Shown one piece after another: positions 33,504-44,380 of a stretch of DNA of 64,000 nt. Each line of letters starts with the position of its first letter. Within the stretch, counting starts at the first letter, position 1. Origin of the DNA: Wyeomyia smithii. Its lineage: Eukaryota > Arthropoda > Insecta > Diptera > Culicidae. The notes beneath the pieces were generated by a model, which saw only the letters and a program-made list of their open reading frames with translations, made no database searches and had not been told where the DNA came from. The DNA lies in NCBI RefSeq assembly GCF_029784165.1, contig NC_073696.1, positions 27,986,858-28,050,857 of the forward strand. Reading direction: 5' to 3'. A program made the position numbers and the translations under genes.

Positions 33504-34945
33504 AGATTTTTATTTTCACTCACTTTTCTCAGAGATGGCTGGACCGATTTTAATGAAATTATATGCAAATGAAAGTTCTAGTTGCCCCATAAGACCCTAT
33601 TAAATTTCATTGTAATTGAGTTTTTATTTTAGAGGTTTTGTTTAAAAATGTAAAAATCACGAAACATCATTATCTCAGAAACCACACAACCGATTTCAAT
33701 AAAATTGGTATCAAATGAACGGGCTATTTTAAAAACCCTTAACTTTTGAATTTTATATAGATTGAACATGTGGTTCAAAAGTTATGAAAAGAAACGTCTT
33801 CTGGAGACTGTTTAATTTCACTAATGTTTCTCAGAGAATCAGTGTCATATGCAAAGGTCTAGTTACCCCATAAGACCCTATTGATTTTTTTGCAATCGGA
33901 CTATTACTTTGCCTGTTATGTTTAAAAATGTGAAATCTAGCTATGAAAAGAAACATATTCCGAAGAATACATAAACTCACTCACTTTAGAATACATTCAT
34001 TGTAATAATCCGTCAAGTAAAGAAACCATTATTCAATTATATATAAACTCTTTTTTTCCTCTTTCACTAGTATAAATAACATATAGCATGTAAGTTAGTT
34101 ATAAGCATATGTAGTTTACTTTGGTTTGACGAAATAAATAAATAAATTTTCTCAGAGATGGCTGAACAGATTTTCACGAAATAAGTGTCAAATGAAAGGT
34201 CTAGCTGAATCATAACACACTATTGAATTTTACTATAATCGAACTGTAATTTCGTCTGTAATGTACTGAATTGTGAAAATCACGAAACTTCATTATCTCA
34301 GAAGGTACACAACCGATTTGATCGATTGTATTATCAGATGAACAGGCTAGTTAAGGGTTACCTGATGAATTATGATTTAACACGTGGTTTCAATGTTTGG
34401 CTGCCTTATACGTTCCCATTTCATTTGATTATAATCGAACTAAGCAACCGTTATGAATTAAATTGTTAATAAAACAACGAAATTCTATTGTCTCAAAGAT
34501 TACACGACTTATTTGTGTCATACGAACGAGTCATCTTTCAAACTTACAAATAACAAACTTCATCAAAATTTGATATGTGGTTCAAAAGTTATGGAAAGAA
34601 AAGAAATTCAAAGGCTATTTAAAACTATACCTGCTTTGATCAATATATGTGGCCACAATATAATTTAAATGTGCTATCGTACCATTTGAATGTTTCCGGT
34701 ATCGCTCATGATTAAATTGTTCGAAATTAAGAATTATTACTTTTATTTCGCTATTTATTGAGCATTTACATTACGTCAAATTTCATATTTTATACTTATA
34801 TTACAACATCATTATTTTAGAACCCAAAAAGTGAATACACATTAATTGGATTGAAGCGTTCATATAAATCTATTTTTACAAATAATAAGTTTGAATGAGA
34901 AAGGCTGGGTCTGACCGATAGGTGGATTAATTTAGGTTTTATTGT

Positions 34946-35492
34946 TATACTTTCAGTACATTCTATGCTTCTAAAATAAAAAAGCGTCATTCTTGACTTG
35001 GTGGCAACAATAAATTATAAGTTAGGAAAAAAGACCACGTGGTCATTTCGTTAACTCCCTCACCCCTGTGCGTGGCATTTCGTGGTCTTTTGTCAACCGA
35101 AAGCGCTTCTACATAAATTGCTGCTATCTTAATGGTATCCTAGCAGGCGTTTGTGTAATCGAAGAGATGTACCTCAAAGGAGCATCCATTAATGATGTAA
35201 CGCAAAAAAATTCGAAAAATTATCTTCAAACTCGTATTACTCAGCAACAACATGAACAAATGACACAAACTGGATTGCATATTGTAGATCGAACTGTTCT
35301 CTAACCGTATTGAATAGTTTCTCCGTTCAGAGATCCCAGTATATTTGTTGAGCTTCAATCAAAGTTTAGATTTCCGGTGATGCCATATGGCATCACCCGC
35401 CGAGAATGGGTTAACATTGGATAGAATTTCATTAATATTTTTAGTTGTATATAATTTAGAATTTGATTGATATTTAGCTGTAGATAATTTAG
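34946..35492. other. Intergenic DNA, no gene recognised
   Basis: Contains a 78-codon ORF (35068-35304) without recognisable motifs, otherwise AT-rich sequence. AAAGACCACGTGGTCATTT near 35030-35048 is a short perfect palindrome. Confidence 0.35.
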
Positions 35493-35639
35493 TTAACCCT
35501 CTAGTGCCCAATGCCCACTTTTGGCGGGCTCTAGTCAAACCTCTAAAAAGCTTGAATAAATACTTAAAAAGTGTTTATAATGATTCATAGTGAATGTACC
35601 GAAGCCCGTCTAGAATTTAACTTGGGCACTAGGAGTTAA
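35493..35639. mobile_element. TTAA-flanked palindromic MITE, copy 1 (147 bp)
   Basis: Ends TTAACCCTCTAGTGCCC and GGGCACTAGGAGTTAA are imperfect inverted repeats flanked by TTAA. A second copy of the same length class at 53982-54129 shares the inside (AACCTCTAAAA, AAACTTAAAAA-like and GAAGxCCxTC). TTAA targets suggest a piggyBac-like mobiliser (inference). Confidence 0.8.
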
Positions 35640-35644
35640 AAAGT

Positions 35645-35990
35645 TTTAGAAGTGCAGAGGAGTATGCATGGTGCGTAGTTCTTCAGTGTCGCTTCAATTG
35701 TTGATATCTAAGAAGATTTTCATGTCATCTGCGTAAATTAGTATGTTTGTTTTGTTTAAATATGAAAAAAATGTCATTTACATTCACAACAAAGAGAAGT
35801 GAACCCAAATGTGAACCCTGGGGTACTCCAAAGGTGACTTGTTTGCGATGCGTTGAATTTGACTGGACACCAACTTAGAGACCCCAATTCCATTTTTTGG
35901 CAGCTAGAAGAGTAATTATGGTATGTTGATTCGGTCAAATACTTTACTGAAGTCAGTGTAAAGGGCTTCCACATGCCCGTCATTGTTTAC
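35645..35990 (-). pseudogene. Reverse transcriptase relic, Jockey-like LINE
   Basis: The complement reads, across a few frameshifts and stops, YTDFSKVFDRIN (palm motif A), a GVPQG-like stretch followed by GSHLGPLLF (motif B), and ILIYADDMKIF (motif C with the catalytic YADD). The order and spacing are those of a LINE RT, and the wording is of the Jockey/CR1 kind. Nothing upstream or downstream of the RT core is left. It ends abruptly next to the MITE at 35493-35639. Confidence 0.78.
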
Positions 35991-36386
35991 TGCTTAAAAA
36001 AAAATGATACAAAATTCAAAAGATTCGAGATTTCTAAGCGATCTCTAAATAAATCCTTTTGGGTCGTGATATGTGTTTTAGTTGCTGATTTTTTTTTACT
36101 ATTTACAAGTGATTTAGAAAGTTCTGGAATGCAGGAGATAATGGTATTTCCATGATGGTTGCGGATGTCATATTTCGAACCTGATTCAAAAATAGGAAGG
36201 TTCTGGGAAGTTTTCCTATTTACAAAGACCCATTGAAAGGGGTTCTGGAGGAACTGTAAAATTTTCAGAAAGATTCTTCAAGATATTAATGTCAACTTTT
36301 CTTTCCGTATTTAAAACAAATAATAAACGATATAAAACCTGGCCGATTGTCATTTATTTTGAACATAAATTTTCAACAATTTCGAT

Positions 36387-36940
36387 TTACCATTTTGGTT
36401 GAACAAGAACCTTCTCTACACCAACATGTGCTGGAGCAACATAGGCGACCTGCTTGGCGAGTGGAACAACGGTTTTTACGACTTCCGGATGATCCCAACC
36501 GTAGGCACCAGTTCCGTAGCTTCCCCATGGCAGACCCCACGAGTTAACCTTCACCGATGGAACAACGGTCTTAGCAAAGTTCTGATATCCCCAGTCAGCT
36601 CCATAAGTTCCCCATGGTTGAGCCCAGGAATTGACTTTATCGTAGGCACCATAGTGACCATTCCATCCCTTGTTGTACAAACCAGCTGCTGGCCAGGATG
36701 AGGCCCACGTTTTGGCGTACGGGTAGGCAGCAACTTGGTGATCATTCCAACCGTTCCAGCCATTGTTCCAGGAGTTCCATCCAGTAGAGTGGGATGGCCA
36801 GTAAGAGGTTGGTACGTAGGATCCCTGCACGGCCACGGCCAGAGTGGCAATCAGTATGGCAAAAGTGATCTGTGTAAAAAATTAGAATTATAATTTAGTT
36901 CGTGTGTGCGTATAGTTGATTAAAACGAATTTACCTTCAT
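36387..36940 (-). CDS. W-rich low-complexity cuticular protein, type b (CPLCW-like)
   Basis: Exons 36935-36940 (ATGAAG) and 36387-36869 with a 65-bp intron; 162 aa. Signal peptide MKITFAILIATLAVAVQGS, SYWPSHSTGW, GWNSWNNGWNGWNDHQ, AYPYAKTWASSWPAAG, WAQPWGTYGADWG, KTVVPSVKVNSWGLPWGSYGTGAYGWD, VAPAHVGVEKVLVQPKW. It is the intact relative of the dead 25.2-kb gene, with which it shares signal peptide and promoter sequence. It is divergent from the 37.4-kb type a gene, so the pair is inverted relative to those at 11, 24 and 62 kb. Confidence 0.87.
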
Positions 36941-37358
36941 TTTTCGTACTATTTTAATTGGTTTGATAAGCTGCTCAAACTTGGGAATCGAAATTTGAAC
37001 TGTGACTTTACTACGGTTCGATGATGTTTTTATACTCTCAAGCCATTTTTTCCGCGATCAATATAAAACAATTTTATAATGATTTTTCACTTCCGGAAAT
37101 TGCATTCTTGTGTTCTCTTTTAGTTGGCGATCGCTACCGGCGATCGACAATTGAATTGACCGGAAAATGAGACCTATCAAAACAGAAATAAAACGTCTCA
37201 TGTCGCGAATGTGTGATAATCAATGCTGGTTGTATAATTGATCAGCGTCGAGCACAACCAAAAATTTCATCAGATATAAAATAGACCAACTTCAACAGTA
37301 AAAATCACAGTTCATCATCAAACACAAAGGCATCAACACCTTACAAACTATTTTTAAA
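36941..37358. promoter_or_regulatory. Shared divergent promoter region, a/b pair 3
   Basis: 418 bp between start codons. The minus TATAAAA is the complement of 37027-37033, with AGTCACAGTTCAAAT about 30 bp downstream. The plus TATAAAA is at 37275-37281, with AAAATCACAGTTCATC downstream. The intervening TTCCGGAAGTGAAAAATCA (complement, near 37083-37101) and GATAATCAATGCTGGTTGTATAATTGAT near 37210 recur in the 24.8-25.1 kb region in inverted orientation. Confidence 0.73.
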
Positions 37359-37902
37359 ATGAAGGTTTGATAAAATAATCGATTCGATTTGGAAACAATT
37401 TTAATTTGTCTCTCTTTTAAAATAGACTTTCTTTGCGTTGTTGGTTGCTACCCTGGTGGTTGCCACTCAAGGATCCTACGTACAATCATCATACTGGCCA
37501 TCACACTCAGCAGGATGGAACTCCTGGAACAATGGCTGGAACGGTTGGAACGGCTGGAATGACCACCAAGTGGCTGCCTACCCATACGCGAAATCCTGGA
37601 CCTCATCCTGGCCATCAACCGGTTTGTACAACAAAGGATGGAATGGTTATTATGGTGCTTACGATAAAGTCAATTCCTGGGCTCAACCATGGGGAACTTA
37701 TGGAGCTGACTGGGGATATCAGAACTTTGCTAAGACCTTTGTTCCATCGGTGAAGGTCAACTCGTGGGGTCTGCCATGGGGAAGCTACGGAGCAGGGGCC
37801 TACGGATGGGACCATCCGGAAGTCGTTAAGACCGTTGTTCCAGTCGTGAAGCAGGTGGCCTATGCTGAACCAATTGGTGTTGGTAAAGTGCTGGTGCACT
37901 AA
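37359..37902 (+). CDS. W-rich low-complexity cuticular protein, type a, short tail (CPLCW-like)
   Basis: Exons 37359-37364 and 37426-37902 with a 61-bp intron; 160 aa. Signal peptide MKTFFALLVATLVVATQGS, SYWPSHSAGW, GWNSWNNGWNGWNGW (one more NGW than 24.2 kb), AYPYAKSWTSSWPSTG, WAQPWGTYGADWG, KTFVPSVKVNSWGLPWGSYGAGAYGWD. It ends IGVGKVLVH without the final PKW of its relatives, so a stop has arisen three codons early or the end was lost. Divergent partner of the 36.4-kb gene. Confidence 0.86.
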
Positions 37903-38031
37903 CTGAATGACGAAATTCATATTTGGACTCATCAAAGAAACAAGTAGTGATATCAACTAAAAAAATATAAAAGTTTTAAGCAAAATACTTATATTTTTAT
38001 AGAATTGGTCCAATTTATGATACTATATTCA

Positions 38032-38413
38032 CAGTCATACCTCGATATAAGGCAACCTCGATATAACGTACATTTTTTAATTATCTTAAAATTGAAGTAC
38101 AACAATGATTCTTGGGGTGCATAATGTTCTGAAAAATGTTTTTAGTAAGTTTTGAAACCAATAAGTACCGTAAAATGGGGCAAAATTGACATTTTTTTTC
38201 AATGTTTTGTGACTGGTTATGTTTGTCTACAAAAATTATTTTAAAGGGGCATAAGACAGGTTTATATATACAGTTAGGTGAAGGGAAATAAAAATAAAAA
38301 TTTGCGCACCTTTGAGTAGCCATCAAGAACTATGCATAACGGTAAAAATATTTGTGTTTTGATATAATGCAACGAAAATAAAAATTAAGTTGCCTTATAT
38401 CGAGGTATGACTG
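38032..38413. mobile_element. MITE with ~25-bp TIRs (382 bp)
   Basis: CAGTCATACCTCGATATAAGGCAAC at the left end is repeated exactly in reverse complement at 38389-38413. TA follows on the right; the left flank reads CA, so a TA duplication is only partly preserved. The ends resemble pogo/Tigger-type CAGTCxxACCTCGATA termini. No coding capacity. Confidence 0.88.
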
Positions 38414-38747
38414 TATTATCAATTCAATTGTCTGCAACATGTACCCTATTGAATCCCTTCAATTATTTTTAACTTTTTTTTTTCAATTCGCTAGACTGAA
38501 ATCAAAAATAAGTTTTATCTTTCCCTTAACGTTGAAGTTTTTCGGCTTATGTTAACGTGAATATTGTGTTTTTGCTCAACCAAAAATACATTTCAATTGC
38601 TACTCATGCAGATTTTTTTTTGCCACTGACGCTTTGCGATATTTGACTTCCATTCGTTTCGAAAATCTACAATTGTTTATTTAAACATAAAATAATTTAG
38701 CCATTTCAAATGATTTTTTTGTGGGACGGGATGCGGGAGAAATAGTT

Positions 38748-38951
38748 TTTTTTTCCTGTATGGACTTCCTCACTGCGACCAGAATCGTAGATCTATTGTG
38801 AGATATGCCCGGGGTGTCTGCTGTCTGCCGAATGAACCCACACTTAAAGTCCAGTTTTGACATCGAATGGCCTGGTCTACTAAAGATTCGAACCCACGAC
38901 CATTCGCTTGACAAAGCGGACTCTGTAACCTTGCGGCTACGCAGCTCCCCT
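38748..38951 (-). mobile_element. Full-length tRNA-derived SINE with target-site duplication
   Basis: Read on the minus strand from 38951: GGGGAGCTGCGTAGCCGCAAGG (A box region), then GGTTCGAATC (B box) at ~55-65 nt, a body, and an A-rich end (T run at 38748-38754 on the plus strand). The insertion is bracketed by a 13-bp direct repeat GGGAGAAATAGTT at 38735-38747 and 38952-38964. It resembles mosquito tRNA-related SINEs such as Feilai from memory; the name is not confirmed. Confidence 0.85.
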
Positions 38952-39223
38952 GGGAGAAATAGTTAAATTGAAATTAGCTTCAAACATTTGCTGGATTTTC
39001 ATTGGCTCGGTATATTGAAACTGTCTTTGTTGCCAGAACCAAGGGAAACTTTTTGTTGTTGCCAAGCTGTCGACAATAGATTTGCAAGCAAATTTTAAAA
39101 CTACCTTGCATTTGAGTTCGAATTCATCCTGTTTACTCTGCTTTTGAGCAATATATCAATACTTTTTGTATCTTATGACGGTGCATTCGACGAAGAAAGA
39201 AAAAAAAACTAAAAGTAATGAAA

Positions 39224-40370
39224 TTAAGAGCCAGTCCGCGAGAGCCGCAACCGCCTTTCTGAGAGACGTTGTTTTGATGCTTTCCGATTGGCTTGAAATT
39301 TTCAGCGTTTGTTTGTCTATTCAAAGTAGGAAGTTCTGCAAAATTTCAGTTTTTTTCATTGAGGTTAAGTGGGGTAAAACGGCCCTTGAAAATGATATGT
39401 CCAAAAACGTCCAAAATCTAAAAAGCGCAATAACTCCTGCTAGACTTGATAGATTTTTCTAAAAATATGTGATATTATTCTACACTAAAAGTACTTCAAA
39501 ATGCATGGTCACAATACATGGCAAAGAGGTAAATTGACGAAAAAACGCATTTTCTTTTAAAAATTGTCAATTTTCAGGGTCATCCTACTCTTTTCAACAT
39601 CGCTAGAAAAAATATCTGAATATGGCGTTTTGTAGAGCAACTCAAGAGCTTTGATGTCATGTATAAGCCAAGTGTGCCAAATGGGGTAAAACGGCCCTAG
39701 AAGGTTTTTTTCAAAAAACCGTCAAAATCACCAAAATCACTATAGTTCCTGCTAGACTTAATAGATGTTATTGAAAATTTGGATTATCACTGTACCTTAC
39801 CAGAACTACCTACTTTACCAGAAGATGCGCAATTTGGGGTAAAACGTTCCTTAAAGATTTTTTTTTCGAAAAAAGCCGTCAAAAGCACCAAAACTGCAAG
39901 AACTTGGGTTAGACTTGATAGATTCACTGAAAATTTCAGATCATTACTCGAAGTTAATACGAACTTAAGGGCAAGATGACAAAAGTGACAAATAGATTTA
40001 CATAACGAAAACAAAAATTTTCTTGAAAAACACTTGGCGATTTTCGGGGTGCTATTTTCTCTACAGAAAAGGTCCAGAACCCGAAGTTAGCATTATATAA
40101 AACAACTACAGAGCTTTTATTTGGCATAATATCCAGATGCATCTTTTGGAAACTACAATTTTTCTTGGCTTTTTATTAGGTTTCAAGATTTTGGACGTTT
40201 TTGGACATATCATTTTCAAGGGCCGTTTTACCCCACTTAACCTCAATGAAAAAAATTGAAATTTTGCAAAACTTCCTACCTTGAATAGACAAACAAACGC
40301 TGAAAATTTCTGCCCAATCGGAGAGTATCAAAACAACATGCGGTTGCACCTCTCGCGAACTGGCTCTTAA
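39224..40370. mobile_element. Non-autonomous element with ~190-bp inverted ends
   Basis: 39224-39422 (AAGAGCCAGTCCGCGAGAG..., GATTGGCTTGAAATTTTCAGCGTTTG, GAGGTTAAGTGGGGTAAAACGGCCC) is matched in reverse complement by 40186-40370. The inside repeats GGGGTAAAACGxxCC three times and GxxxGACTTGATAGATT about as often, so it has its own degenerate tandem structure. No transposase. The two mirror ORFs in the arms are consequences of the symmetry. Confidence 0.82.
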
Positions 40371-41700
40371 AGACAGCTCTCCGCTGGTATATGTTTCTGC
40401 ATACAACCAAAAGTCGCAATGCATGCGTAAGCGAGACTTCACTCGCTACATTTGTAATGATGCAGCTACCAGGATCACTTCTGGCCTCATTATTCACACA
40501 TATTTCTCCATTACAAGTGGCATCCCAGCCTCAAATTTATGATTGATTGATTGGTCCTAGGCTCAATTCACTGTTTACTTGGATATAAAAAGGTGTAATA
40601 CCTTGTGACCAGATTTGCCGCATATGCAAAAATAGATTGCTTAGATTTTCACGAGTTTTGCGTTGTCAAAGAGATCAGAAAGAGTTTTTTCTCGTGATGG
40701 AAAGCGTGTTTTCAACGTGGCCAACATCCGCTTTCAAGAAAGCAAATGTTTGTGTTTCTTTCTAATGTAGTTCATAGATCATATCTTAAAGGCAAATGAA
40801 ATCTTTTCAATTATCAACATTTGCGTACTGTATGACAAAGAAAAAAGCAGCTCTTGTCATATTTTTTCCCTACACCGCACGTACACCGGAACTAGTAATA
40901 TGTGCCATATATGGGACAATACATGTTGTCACATGACTGAAGTCGAATCTTATTGCTTCTTAAATAACAAATTTGTTACACGAAGGAGAATTTTTCGTTG
41001 TTGCTGTCGCGTAGCAAGTAAAAATTTTGCAAGTAGTAAACAGTTCGGTTCAAGGGAAAAATTTGAGTAAAATTTCGTTAAATGAAGATAGAGCACAGAT
41101 TGATTTTAACATAAAATACAGTTGGTGCCAATTAGGCTTGATAAATAAAAAGAGTTTGAAGGGTCTTCTTCGAGATCAAAACTCAATGTTAATTTCTCTT
41201 TAGTTGACCTTATAATAACTTAAGCCATATTGGATGGTAACCGAATTGTAAAAACTTTTATTTTGTAGCTTTATGTTCTACGTAATGAATCAAATTCAGT
41301 TTTGAAGCTTAAAACTATATTGCAGTAAATAAGGAAGCGTGCGGGGGGCTTCGTGCGGTTTACCAAAAATTTCCGAGAGTGAGAATGGATTTTATTATTT
41401 AAATTCTCGGTTTATTTCGAATAACTTCTCATCGATAACGTGTAATACGCTGCTCGTTTTACACAAGCACAATTGGGACAAAATATTTCCCAGTTCCAAG
41501 GTTGATATATCTTTTACCTGTTCTCAATAACTCTGCGATCAACAATTCTTGAACTTATATAAAACTGAACTGTGTCGCGTCTCTTTTGAGATTCTGCCGT
41601 CCTGAGTAGAAAACCAAAACAAATAAAGTTTATCTAAATGAGTAACTGTTTGATAAAATAAAACCGAAATTTCAACTACAGAACCAAATTTAAATGATAG
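40371..41700. other. AT-rich intergenic DNA, no gene recognised
   Basis: Stops in all frames, no motif-bearing ORF, no clear repeat boundary. Confidence 0.4.
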
Positions 41701-41702
41701 TA

Positions 41703-43148
41703 GGGTAGTTTGGGGTAATTTGGACCCCTGGGGTGAAATGGACAGGTGTTTTATCTTGGAAAGTATTACATTTTTGGGTTCCATGTACTACTTCATCCTT
41801 TCATTGAACTACTAAACCCTAACTAATATAAAAATTTCATGGTTTGCTGTGACAGGTGCACCGCAGTGCCAATGTAAACAAAGGAAACATCAAAAGTTGA
41901 TTTTGCTGTAAGTTTCATGCTTGTGTATTTAAGGTTTTTTGAAAACTTCTTCGATGTTTTCAGTCTAATAAGCTTTGCAGCCGTGTTTGTCTAGTAAAAG
42001 AGTACATTTTAATGAAAGATTGAGATAAGTTTGAACAAAAATAGTGGAAGGAATTGAGTTTTTAGAAAGGCGTCCTGTTTGGGGTAAAATGGACAGTTTT
42101 TTGGGGTGATATGGTCAGGCGAGTTTGAAGTAAATTCTTTTGTCGGACTGATGCCGCGGGCATATAAAAACGAACGGATAGACGGCGGTGTACAAACAAT
42201 GAACTGTAAAAAGTGTTGCAGGCAATCTGGGATGATTTATCTGTACAAAAAGTGTTTTCAATGCCCCGCAGACTGGCGGGTTTATGAACAAAAGTTGAAA
42301 AAACCTAATTTTTTTTCTAAAATGCTTGAAAATGACTTATAATGCCAATTTTTGGGTGCTGAACTCATTTCTGATATCCGAAAATGTTGTTCCCCCAAAA
42401 TGCCGTTAAACCTTTCTTATTATCAGATTTATTTTTTTGTTCAGATCATGTTCAACATTGGTATATTTGTTCTTTATCGAAAAACTTTATACCAGTATTT
42501 TTTTGTTTGGTCCTTAGTGTGATCCATTTTGAATTAAAGTTGCCAAAAGTCGGCAATCATTTTTCAAAAAATTGTAACTTTTGAGCCGTTTAACCGATTA
42601 AAAGATTTAATGGAAAATTTAAGGAATTTGATAGGCCTTTCAAGGAAAAATAAAAAATCGTACGTCAACGTACATTCGTTATATATTTTCCCGTTTCGCA
42701 AATTTGGGATTAACGGATTTGGAACGACGATATGCAAACCTGGACCCAAAAATTCGAAAAATACGGTTAATTTCATATAGGCTGTTGGTTATCCGATCAT
42801 TCCGAACTGTTTCACGGGACTGTACGGTACACAAGAGTTCTGAAAAATAACATAAATTTTCCCTCAACACGAAACTCGTTGATCCAAAATCAGATCAAAA
42901 TTGAGGGAATTAGGTAATCGAAGTTAAGCTCAAAATTGTGATTTTTGAACATAAAAATCATTGAAATTTTCTGACACAGCAACATTCAAAGTGCTCTGCC
43001 TAAAATTGGTATATCATCCGGTTCTCATGAAACTTACATCACACATACACTGACACACACAAATACACACACACATAGACAGACACACATGCACACGCAC
43101 ACAGTCACACACACTCACGCGCACACGCGCACACACGCACACAAACAC

Positions 43149-43198
<50 letters not shown>

Positions 43199-43668
43199 GC
43201 ACACACACAAACGCGCGTGTGCGACATACGATCGCATACTCAGTTTCTAGTATAAATAATTGGAGATGGGGATTTTTTTTTTGCCTACTGTGGAACCACT
43301 GTGCAATGCCTAAGAATTGCAGTTATCATTCCGTATGCCTGATACCACCTTCTACTGTGTATTAAGCTACTATTGATACTATAAAACTCACATTTTTTAC
43401 CCTGTCCACATCACCCCAAACACTGTCCTTATTACCCCAATAGCTGTCCATTTTCACCCCAAACGATTTTTTTATGTCCGAAAATCATAATTTTTAGTGC
43501 CGTTATTTTTTTTGTTTTTTTTTTGACCTCAATATCAAGGTTTTTTCGTGCAGGAACATAGAAAACAGATCAATATTACTATATTACATTACGTTTATGG
43601 GATAGAAAAAACAGGTTACGATATAACAGGAGTTTTCCTTAGGGGGTCCAAATTAACCCAAACTACCC
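41703..43668. mobile_element. TIR element (~1.97 kb) with TA target duplication
   Basis: Left end GGGTAGTTTGGGGTAATTTGG and right end (complement GGGTAGTTTGGGTTAATTTGG) are inverted repeats of ~27 bp with one mismatch, flanked by TA at 41701-41702 and 43669-43670. Subterminal GGGGTGAAATGGACAG (left) and CTGTCCATTTTCACCCC (right) add a second inverted layer. An internal ORF (42106-42342) contains MPRAYKNERIDGGVQTM, faintly like the start of pogo/Tigger transposases. It is followed by non-matching sequence, so at most a relic. Confidence 0.8.
43030..43220. repeat. Compound (CA)n / CACGCA microsatellite
   Basis: CA-rich repeats with GCAC interruptions and a pure CA core near 43150-43195, inside the TIR element at 41703-43668. 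Confidence 0.9.
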
Positions 43669-43868
43669 TAATTGGCTATCCAAGAGAAACTGAGACGAAA
43701 ATAAAACCAAACTTGGAAGTGTATCAACAAATTTTCCTAGGAAGACTTTCATCCACCTTTTGAAGGCTTAAGTTCCACGTCTCCCGTTTCGCTCTAGGAA
43801 GTTAATCGATAATTCAATTCCAAGTTACAATGTTTCCTAATGCACTATATTTTATGGCGGCTAGACAG

Positions 43869-43952
43869 TATAAAACGTGTCTATTTTGATACAAATTTTC
43901 ACAGTTAATCACCGAGTGTCGAAGCAACGAACCATCGCCGAGGAGTATAATA
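43869..43952 (+). promoter_or_regulatory. Core promoter and leader of the 44.0-kb cuticle gene
   Basis: TATAAAA at 43869-43875. TTTTCACAGTTAATCACC follows ~30 bp later (near 43897-43914), the same CACAGTT start-site word as in the paired genes. Confidence 0.72.
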
Positions 43953-44380
43953 ATGAAGGTAATGAAGCCATTTAAGTGGCTCGATGAAGGCTGAAAGTAA
44001 CAAAGTTTAATTTTCGACAGATGTTCATCGTATTGCTGGTGGCCGCGTTAGCGGTATCTACTCACGGAGTTTACGTTCCCGCTGCGTTGCCGACCTATGC
44101 TGCCGGTTGGAACTCCTGGAATGGAGCTGCCTCGTACCCTCACGCCTCTTTATTGCAAGGAGTCCCGTATCCGTTGCAAAACGAGTGGAATGGAGGCAAT
44201 TCTTATGGAATAGATGCCAACCCCTGGGGATTACCATGGGGAACTTACGGTGCCGGACCGTATGGTTGGGGTCAACAGAACATTGCCAACACGTTGGTGC
44301 CTGTAGCGCAACCGTTCGCCTTGGCAGCGGGACCTGGCTTTATTGCCCCGGTTTCTTTTAGAAAGACATCAATTTTGTAG
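43953..44380 (+). CDS. Divergent W-rich cuticle-like protein (unpaired CPLCW-like)
   Basis: Exons 43953-43958 (ATGAAG) and 44021-44380 with a 62-bp intron; 121 aa. Signal peptide MKMFIVLLVAALAVSTHG, then TYAAGWNSWNGAASYPHAS, EWNGGNSYG, a single WGLPWGTYGAGPYGWG module, then an Ala/Pro-rich hydrophobic tail ending RKTSIL. The GWNSW and GLPWGTYGAG motifs place it in the family. It lacks the NGW expansion, the YPYAK block and the PKW end. AATAAA lies at 44410-44415. No divergent partner is present: the upstream side is the TIR element. It may represent an older, single-copy branch. Confidence 0.84.

Larger units (their letters stand above)
25973..34945. repeat. Nest of direct and inverted copies of one dispersed repeat family
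   Basis: The family begins CCTTTCTCCTAGAAAGGTATAGCAATCACTG, followed by AAAGGTATAAAAGTGCTCCAAAGGGTCGAAT, GACGAGCTGAGCATTTTCTGTATG, a GT/CA run, and repeated ~200-bp sub-blocks with CTCAGAGATGGCTGxACCGATTTT and AAATGAAAGGTCTAGTTGCCCCATAAGACC. It ends CTAGCGGTCAGACTCAGCCTTTCTCATTC. Plus-oriented copies start at about 25973, 31883 and 33301. Minus-oriented copies have that end at about 29283 and 30504. The LINE insertion at 27006-28228 interrupts one. The small ORFs here are artefacts of the GT runs. Confidence 0.85.

Noticed and set aside
33311..33603. Cys/Val and Thr/His repeat ORFs around 30.3, 33.4 and 43.0 kb
   Set aside because: Read through GT/CA dinucleotide runs inside dispersed repeats.
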